Assembly (NCBI RefSeq): GCF_000001735.4
Contig: NC_003070.9
Span: 22,553,971-22,617,970 of the forward strand
Source: Arabidopsis thaliana
Lineage: Eukaryota; Streptophyta; Magnoliopsida; Brassicales; Brassicaceae
Direction of reading: 5' to 3'
Length of the DNA stretch: 64,000 nucleotides
Position 1 is the stretch's first letter; every line of letters starts with the position of its first letter. Under the pieces are notes generated by a model, which made no database searches, was not told the DNA's origin, and worked only from the letters and a program-made list of their open reading frames with translations. Shown piece by piece: positions 59,196 through 64,000 of the stretch. The position numbers and the translations under genes were made by a program.

Positions 59196-61973
59196 TCAAT
59201 TATACAATCCAAATGCTCTACAAGAAGATAGATAAAGCAATATAAGAAGAAGAAGCGTTGATTCTGATTTTAGACAGCGAGGAATCCCATTCCTGAGTAA
59301 TGGATCTTTAGACGACGTACTAGTACTAACCATTTCAGGCAAGAATCGATTTTTGGTATCTTCGTCCTCCCATTCAAGTTCTGGAGGATACATAAGTATT
59401 CGAAACTCTTCAACTTTTGGAGCACTTGTAGCATTTAATGGAAGCTTTCTCAGCTTTGGACATTCTTCAACATCTATGTTCAACAAAAGCGGAAAGGGGA
59501 GAGGACTCCAGTAGATACTCTCCAGCTTCGGCAAATAACACAAAATCAACCTTTCTAGTTTCAGAAATGGTGTAATACTTGTAAGATTGGTTGCTTTCTC
59601 TTTGTTTATTATTTCTCCCACTTCTCTTGAATCTTCAATGAATAGCACGACAAGATTTGGAGCAAACAATATCCAAGTCAGATCCTTCATGCTATGGCAC
59701 TTCACTATATCCAGTCGTGAGAGGTTGGTAAAGCATGGAATTTTCGGATTGATGTGTAAATAAGACGAGTCTGTCTCGCTTTCTCTGCACTTTATCTCCG
59801 AGAAATAACTATTTTTCACCCATAGGGAACTAAGATTCTCCATACTCGCCAGGAATGATAAATCGAATGGCTTTTGAAGAAACCCCTCAATACCAAGAAT
59901 AGAGATTACCTTCGCCAACCTTTGATCCAAACTAATTAACTCGGCGGATAGAGTTATGGCTAGATCTTGTAGATTCTCCAATTGCTGCAGCTCCTTCAAT
60001 ACGCTAGCATCTCCATGAACTTTAGACCCTAGCAGGCTCAACACTCTTAAACTCAACAACCTTGATATCCCACTGATACTACAAAGTCGCGCAGTATAAG
60101 CCAAATCTAGGAAAGTTAGCTTTTTCAACTCTTTGAGGCCAACAGGCAGTTGCTCTATTCTTGTAAACGACAAGTCAAGATACTGCAACGAGACTAGCCC
60201 CGATATCTGCTCTGGAAGTTCATTGAAGTCACGATTATCTGAAAGATCCAAAACAACTAGCTTTTGCATATACCGAATGAATTCACCTGATAGATTCTTC
60301 AATTGATTACTTTGAAGGAACAAAGTTGTAAGTTCAGAACACTTGGACTCGCATGTTATCTCTTCAATTTCATTCCTCATTAATGACATCCTTCTTACAG
60401 CTCCCCAATCCTTGACTTCTGGTATTTCATGTAACCCGGCACTTGCTTGCACAACAAAATTCTCTTTCTGTTTCCCAAAATCGGAAGCAATCCATAAAGC
60501 CATTTCACGAACCACGTCATGCATCACACAATGATATATACTAACCTTTGTTAGTAAATTAGCAAGTTCTGTACCAACCTTTGTTAGCAAGTTTGCACGG
60601 GTAAGGGTACCGAGCATCGCATAACCCTTATTCCTCGCTCTTTTTATAACTTGGTCTTCTCCGATGAATCCTTCGCATATCAATTTGTCTATCAAGGTTT
60701 CGGTATATATCTGACCATCTTCAGGAAACAGAGCACAATATAGGAAACACGACTTGATATGTTCATCCCCCAAGCTATCGTAGCTGTACTTGAGAATCGG
60801 AAGAATTTTGTTTTCCATGCCAGAAAACTCTGCAGCGGATCTAGTCAAAACATCGATTGCATACTCCCATTCTTGTACCATAGTTTTAGATGCCATTGTC
60901 TCACCAATGACGTTGAGCGCCAATGGCAGACCACGACATTTTTGAGCCACCTCTCTTGCCAACCCCACAATAACAGGATCACTACTTAATGTGTTGTCTC
61001 CGACCTTGTTTTTGAACAACTCCCATGCATCCTCTGGTTCCAAACAGTTGACTTGCATCGGCTTATGATCCCCCATCTCCCCACAAACTTCCCGAGAACG
61101 TGTCGTGAATGCTACTTTGCATTTATTTACTTCACTCGGATAGGGAATACCAATGGCCTCTAAATCCACTTTCTCCCATATATCATCTAGCATCAAAACA
61201 AATCTCTTTCCCTTTAAAACTCTGTGTATATCAGTGGCCTTATCACTTTCATTCTTGTTCTTCCACAGGTCGTCACAAAGGTGCAGTTTCTCTGCAATAT
61301 CTTCTTGAAGCTTTGAAAGCTTTGCGCCTTGAGACACCACGATCCAGATCACAATGTCAAACGTACCACCTATTTCAGCGAACTTGTTGTGGATTTTCTT
61401 GAAAAGGGTTGTTTTGCCTACACCACCCATACCGTGCAGACCCATGATTCCGACTCCATCTTCCATAAGGCGGTTCCATGCCTTTTCGAGCATTTCTTCT
61501 TGACCTATCGTAGGCTGAGTAGGCCTCTCTTCAACTTCAGATCTTGGAGGTGGCTGAGAAACTTCGTCAAAATTTCCCTCCGATTTTAGTATCTTAACCT
61601 CTTCCAGTAACAAGAATACCTTTTTCCCATATTTGTAGCTTGAACATACATATTTTGTACACAAACCGCAGAGACACAACTTTTGAAGCTCAACGGGACT
61701 AACACTTAGCAGATCTTTGCACTCTATATCAATGCTATTGACACGGTCAAGCCATACCTGGACAGCTTCAAGCCTTTGTTGATGGCGTGACTCCTCTCTC
61801 GCTACCTTGTTCTGTACCTCATGTTGAGTTGCTCTCAGATCTTCCATTTCCCTCTGCAGAGCTCTGAGATTCTGCTCGAGGGTTCGAATATAACTTTTAC
61901 CAATTAAGCAATCAAAGATACGATTCATCGTTTGATCACCAACAGCAATTTGAAAAGAAAAACAACTCCCCAT
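59196..61973 (-). CDS. AT1G61310: RPS5-like CC-NB-LRR immune receptor
   Basis: A complete 925-residue NLR without introns. N-terminus MGSCFSFQIAVGDQTMNRIF with Gly2/Cys4 for acylation. Coiled coil about 25-130 with the CLCGLCTK block at 100-107. NB-ARC: P-loop GMGGVGKTT at 181-189, LMLDDIWEKVD, CKVAFTTRSREVCG, GLPLALNVIGE, VMHDVVREM. Just before MHD a 12-residue tandem duplication, RANLLTKVGTE then LANLLTKVSIY, is unique among the four copies. LRRs follow. The C-terminus differs: where the sister genes have a terminal intron, this gene reads FLPEMVSTSTSSKDPLLRNG and continues through the shared 3' module, ending with a hydrophobic run (TLLLLILLYLSS) and AFGLYN. Full-length and likely functional. 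Confidence 0.93.
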   Translation of the reverse strand: MGSCFSFQIAVGDQTMNRIFDCLIGKSYIRTLEQNLRALQREMEDLRATQHEVQNKVAREESRHQQRLEAVQVWLDRVNSIDIECKDLLSVSPVELQKLCLCGLCTKYVCSSYKYGKKVFLLLEEVKILKSEGNFDEVSQPPPRSEVEERPTQPTIGQEEMLEKAWNRLMEDGVGIMGLHGMGGVGKTTLFKKIHNKFAEIGGTFDIVIWIVVSQGAKLSKLQEDIAEKLHLCDDLWKNKNESDKATDIHRVLKGKRFVLMLDDIWEKVDLEAIGIPYPSEVNKCKVAFTTRSREVCGEMGDHKPMQVNCLEPEDAWELFKNKVGDNTLSSDPVIVGLAREVAQKCRGLPLALNVIGETMASKTMVQEWEYAIDVLTRSAAEFSGMENKILPILKYSYDSLGDEHIKSCFLYCALFPEDGQIYTETLIDKLICEGFIGEDQVIKRARNKGYAMLGTLTRANLLTKVGTELANLLTKVSIYHCVMHDVVREMALWIASDFGKQKENFVVQASAGLHEIPEVKDWGAVRRMSLMRNEIEEITCESKCSELTTLFLQSNQLKNLSGEFIRYMQKLVVLDLSDNRDFNELPEQISGLVSLQYLDLSFTRIEQLPVGLKELKKLTFLDLAYTARLCSISGISRLLSLRVLSLLGSKVHGDASVLKELQQLENLQDLAITLSAELISLDQRLAKVISILGIEGFLQKPFDLSFLASMENLSSLWVKNSYFSEIKCRESETDSSYLHINPKIPCFTNLSRLDIVKCHSMKDLTWILFAPNLVVLFIEDSREVGEIINKEKATNLTSITPFLKLERLILCYLPKLESIYWSPLPFPLLLNIDVEECPKLRKLPLNATSAPKVEEFRILMYPPELEWEDEDTKNRFLPEMVSTSTSSKDPLLRNGIPRCLKSESTLLLLILLYLSSCRAFGLYN
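60539..60605 (-). repeat. In-frame tandem duplication next to the MHD motif of AT1G61310
   Basis: Two diverged copies of about 36 bp (CCAACCTTTGTTAGCAAGTTTGC and CTAACCTTTGTTAGTAAATTAGC) encode LLTKVGTE and LLTKVSIY. The other copies have a single unit. Confidence 0.85.
61412..61433 (-). promoter_or_regulatory. Candidate miR472/miR482-family site, AT1G61310
   Basis: Identical to the AT1G61190 site at 4169-4190. Confidence 0.45.
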
Positions 61974-63399
61974 GATGATGAGAATAGAGATAAACTTTTA
62001 GTAAGCAAAAACGAGGCTAATAATAGTGGAACAAGACCACTGCAAAGTTCTGTGGTTACAAGCGAAGAGAATGAGAAGAAGAAGAGAGAAGAAGAGCTAA
62101 GTACAATTTAGATCTGGAAAAGGAGAACAAGTGTTTTTAGGTGAAAATATTGACTAGCTTCTATTTTAGCATACAGTAAAATTTATATCGTTGGTTAGTA
62201 CAAACCATTAAAACTTTTATTGAATAAAATAAAAATACGAAGCTGAGTACTACTACAGTGGAGCTTGACCTGAGACTGCAATAATGCGTGAGATGTCGAG
62301 TTCATACCTGGGGATTTGGAAGCTTTCCAGGATGTTTTGGGACTTTTCGTGGCTTATGATGAAGAGAGATGGAAGAGGAAGAAGAAATTGAGTTCTGTGG
62401 TTTACTTATGGCTGGTTTGATTATTCTCCGAGCTGGTTTAAGCGTAAGTGTGGTTCTGTTTTTTTTAGGTCAATGTGGTTTTGTTATTAAAATCTGGTTC
62501 ACTAGACCAAACCAAATCTAAGGGTTAGAAAACGGGTTTATGACTACCACATATTAAGCATCGTGACCAAAATTTAGTGGTCTAAGCAAATTGATTAAGT
62601 TCCTAATCCTAGTGTGAATTAAACTCAAACACACTAAAATCAGAAAAAATGGAATCTTCTTCTATTAGATCCTGATCTAAGTACTACTAGAACATCTCGC
62701 TTAGGTTGTTTGCGTGTTCTTTTCTTGGTTTTAGTTCTAGGAACTGAAAATAGTGACCTATTCTTTTTTATTTTTGTTCATTCGAGAGAGCTCGAACCAA
62801 CCTTTTTCTGAAAACTAACTTCATATTAAAAAGTAATTAGACTAAATTTAAGTAAAACAAAAGCAAATTTTATATTGAAAAAAGAAGAAGCAAATCATAT
62901 GTATTTGTATTTGGTTTCTTTTATATTCATCAAATTTTCAGTTTCGTTTTTCCTGACACCTATTTAAATCAAGTAAACTACATGTGTCGCTCTACAATAT
63001 GTTCAGCTGTATCTGATGATTTATATGGAAAACGTTTTATATAGCAAACATGCAAACAATTTCTAAAGAAATAAATAAATTATATTGGAAAGAAATAACA
63101 TAAAATTTAATAGATATGTAATTTTTTAGAAAAAATAAAAAATATTCGTCAACATAAGTAAAGTTGTTGTTGAGTTTCTTCTAAATGCAATCCAGCATTT
63201 AAAACAAAAATAAATATAAATGTTTAATAAAAATTACCCTTTATTATATTTCTTTAAAAAGACAAAAGAAAAAAAGAAGAAGCAAAATTTAACTAAATGT
63301 CTAAAACAAAAGCAAATCTATAGTTGTTCACAATAAGTGTGTGTATATATATATATAATCTTCATATATCATATCTTATCACCACAGAAAAATCAATCC
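61974..63399. other. Intergenic between AT1G61310 and the F-box gene
   Basis: Divergent promoters. 61974-62160 is the NLR leader. 62761-63190 contains the right flanking direct repeat (see 53141). TATATATATATA at about 63344 and a short leader precede the F-box gene. No further gene. Confidence 0.55.
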
Positions 63400-64000
63400 A
63401 TGGCTCCTCCTACCAAGAGAACAAGAGTAGAAATGGCAGAATCATCAAATAAGAGGATGAAACCTAGTGAAACGGTTCCTGAAGATGTGTTGGAACTCAT
63501 GATGTCTACGTATCTTCCCGTCCAATCTCTGTTAACAACTCGTGTGTTGTCCAAAAGATTTCGCGAGACCGAGGTACGTTCTCTTGACCTCGATTTCAGT
63601 GGAATATATTCTAGAAGACGTCGTAAAGTAGAAGTTGTTGGCATCATCGAAAAAGTGTTCAATCAACATAAAGGATCAGAGATTCACCGATTCGTTCTAC
63701 TTCTCAATCATATTGGGGTAGAAGATAAAATCATCTCATGGACCAATACATGTTTTGACAAAAACATCAAGGAGCTTGTCTTAGATTTTTCAAAATCTAG
63801 AAAAGTTATGGCCATCCCCATTGATTTCTCGGCTGTGGAGAGTCTACAAGTTTTGAAGCTGCGATGGTGTAAATTTGAAATACCTGATAGTTCCCCAAAA
63901 GGTCTAAAGCTCTTGAAGACACTCTCGCTTATGCGTACCCAAGTGATGGTGAAGACTATCGATGCAATCTTCAACAACTGCATCCACCTAGAGTCGCTTG
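63400..64000 (+). CDS. AT1G61320: F-box / LRR (FBD-type) protein, 5' part
   Basis: Open from ATG at 63400 to the window edge (200 codons, no stop). It starts MAPPTKRTRVEMAESSNKRM, a basic leader. The F-box is about residues 27-65: VPEDVLELMMSTYLPVQSLL then TTRVLSKRFRE. LRR-type segments follow: VVGIIEKVFNQHKG, IHRFVLLLNHIGVE, IKELVLDFSKSRK, ESLQVLKLRWCKFEIP, LKTLSLMRTQV. F-box proteins of this large plant family are predicted SCF ubiquitin-ligase receptors. The C-terminal FBD is outside the window. AT1G61320 (or its tandem neighbour) is recalled from gene order. Confidence 0.88.
   Translation, partial: MAPPTKRTRVEMAESSNKRMKPSETVPEDVLELMMSTYLPVQSLLTTRVLSKRFRETEVRSLDLDFSGIYSRRRRKVEVVGIIEKVFNQHKGSEIHRFVLLLNHIGVEDKIISWTNTCFDKNIKELVLDFSKSRKVMAIPIDFSAVESLQVLKLRWCKFEIPDSSPKGLKLLKTLSLMRTQVMVKTIDAIFNNCIHLESL

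Larger units (their letters stand above)
53545..59600 (-). repeat. Right arm of the inverted NLR duplication (left arm about 1-6635)
   Basis: Read on minus, this runs: 3' end of AT1G61310, spacer, gag-like remnant, NLR remnant, AT1G61300 and its 3' module. That is the same order as 1-6635 on plus. The coding parts match closely; spacers match in long blocks interrupted by the solo LTR on the left only. Confidence 0.85.

Overview
The window is plant nuclear DNA and matches my memory of the Arabidopsis thaliana chromosome 1 interval around AT1G61180 to AT1G61320. Many short introns, AT-rich spacers, RPS5-type CC-NB-LRR genes, a U12 snRNA and a run of recognisable single-copy genes in the expected order all agree. 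Locus names are recalled, not searched. Exon limits are read by eye from GT/AG sites and conserved protein sequence.

Layout. 1-8.2 kb (+): the 3' end of one RPS5-like NLR, a solo LTR, a decayed NLR remnant, a complete NLR (AT1G61190) and a second NLR pseudogene. 8.7-9.7 kb: a MULE-type MITE with about 285-bp inverted repeats and a 10-bp target duplication. 10.8-17.6 kb (+): a katanin-p80/DWA3 WD40 gene. 19.2-21.4 kb (+): a Myb-like plus bromodomain gene. 23.1-26.8 kb (+): a decaying jacalin-lectin gene. 28.6-31.1 kb (+): a DUF707 Golgi-type protein. 32.1-34.7 kb (+): a SCAMP. 35.3-35.7 kb (-): a small secreted Gly/Cys-rich protein. 39.8-41.0 kb (-): a DUF4408/DUF761 protein. 45.7-48.2 kb (-): an LHT-type amino acid transporter. 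49.15 kb (+): the minor-spliceosome U12 snRNA with its USE and TATA. 49.6-50.1 kb (+): a PIG-P subunit. 51.2-52.2 kb (+): the Qa-SNARE SYP124. 53.9-62.0 kb (-): two more RPS5-like NLRs (AT1G61300, AT1G61310). 63.4 kb to the end (+): the start of an F-box/LRR gene.

The main structural feature is an inverted duplication. The NLR / spacer / NLR block on the plus strand at the left is repeated as a minus-strand block at the right, with about 46 kb of unrelated housekeeping-type genes between the arms. The pair brackets the interval like a very wide hairpin and could support inversion or gene conversion. The genes between the arms do not form a pathway; they are ordinary neighbours. The NLRs are one immune-receptor family at different stages: complete, lacking the coiled coil, and broken.

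The least expected small-scale signal is a set of tiny A- or T-tailed insertions, each between direct repeats of 11-18 bp. They look like extreme 5'-truncated retroposons or filler DNA from break repair.
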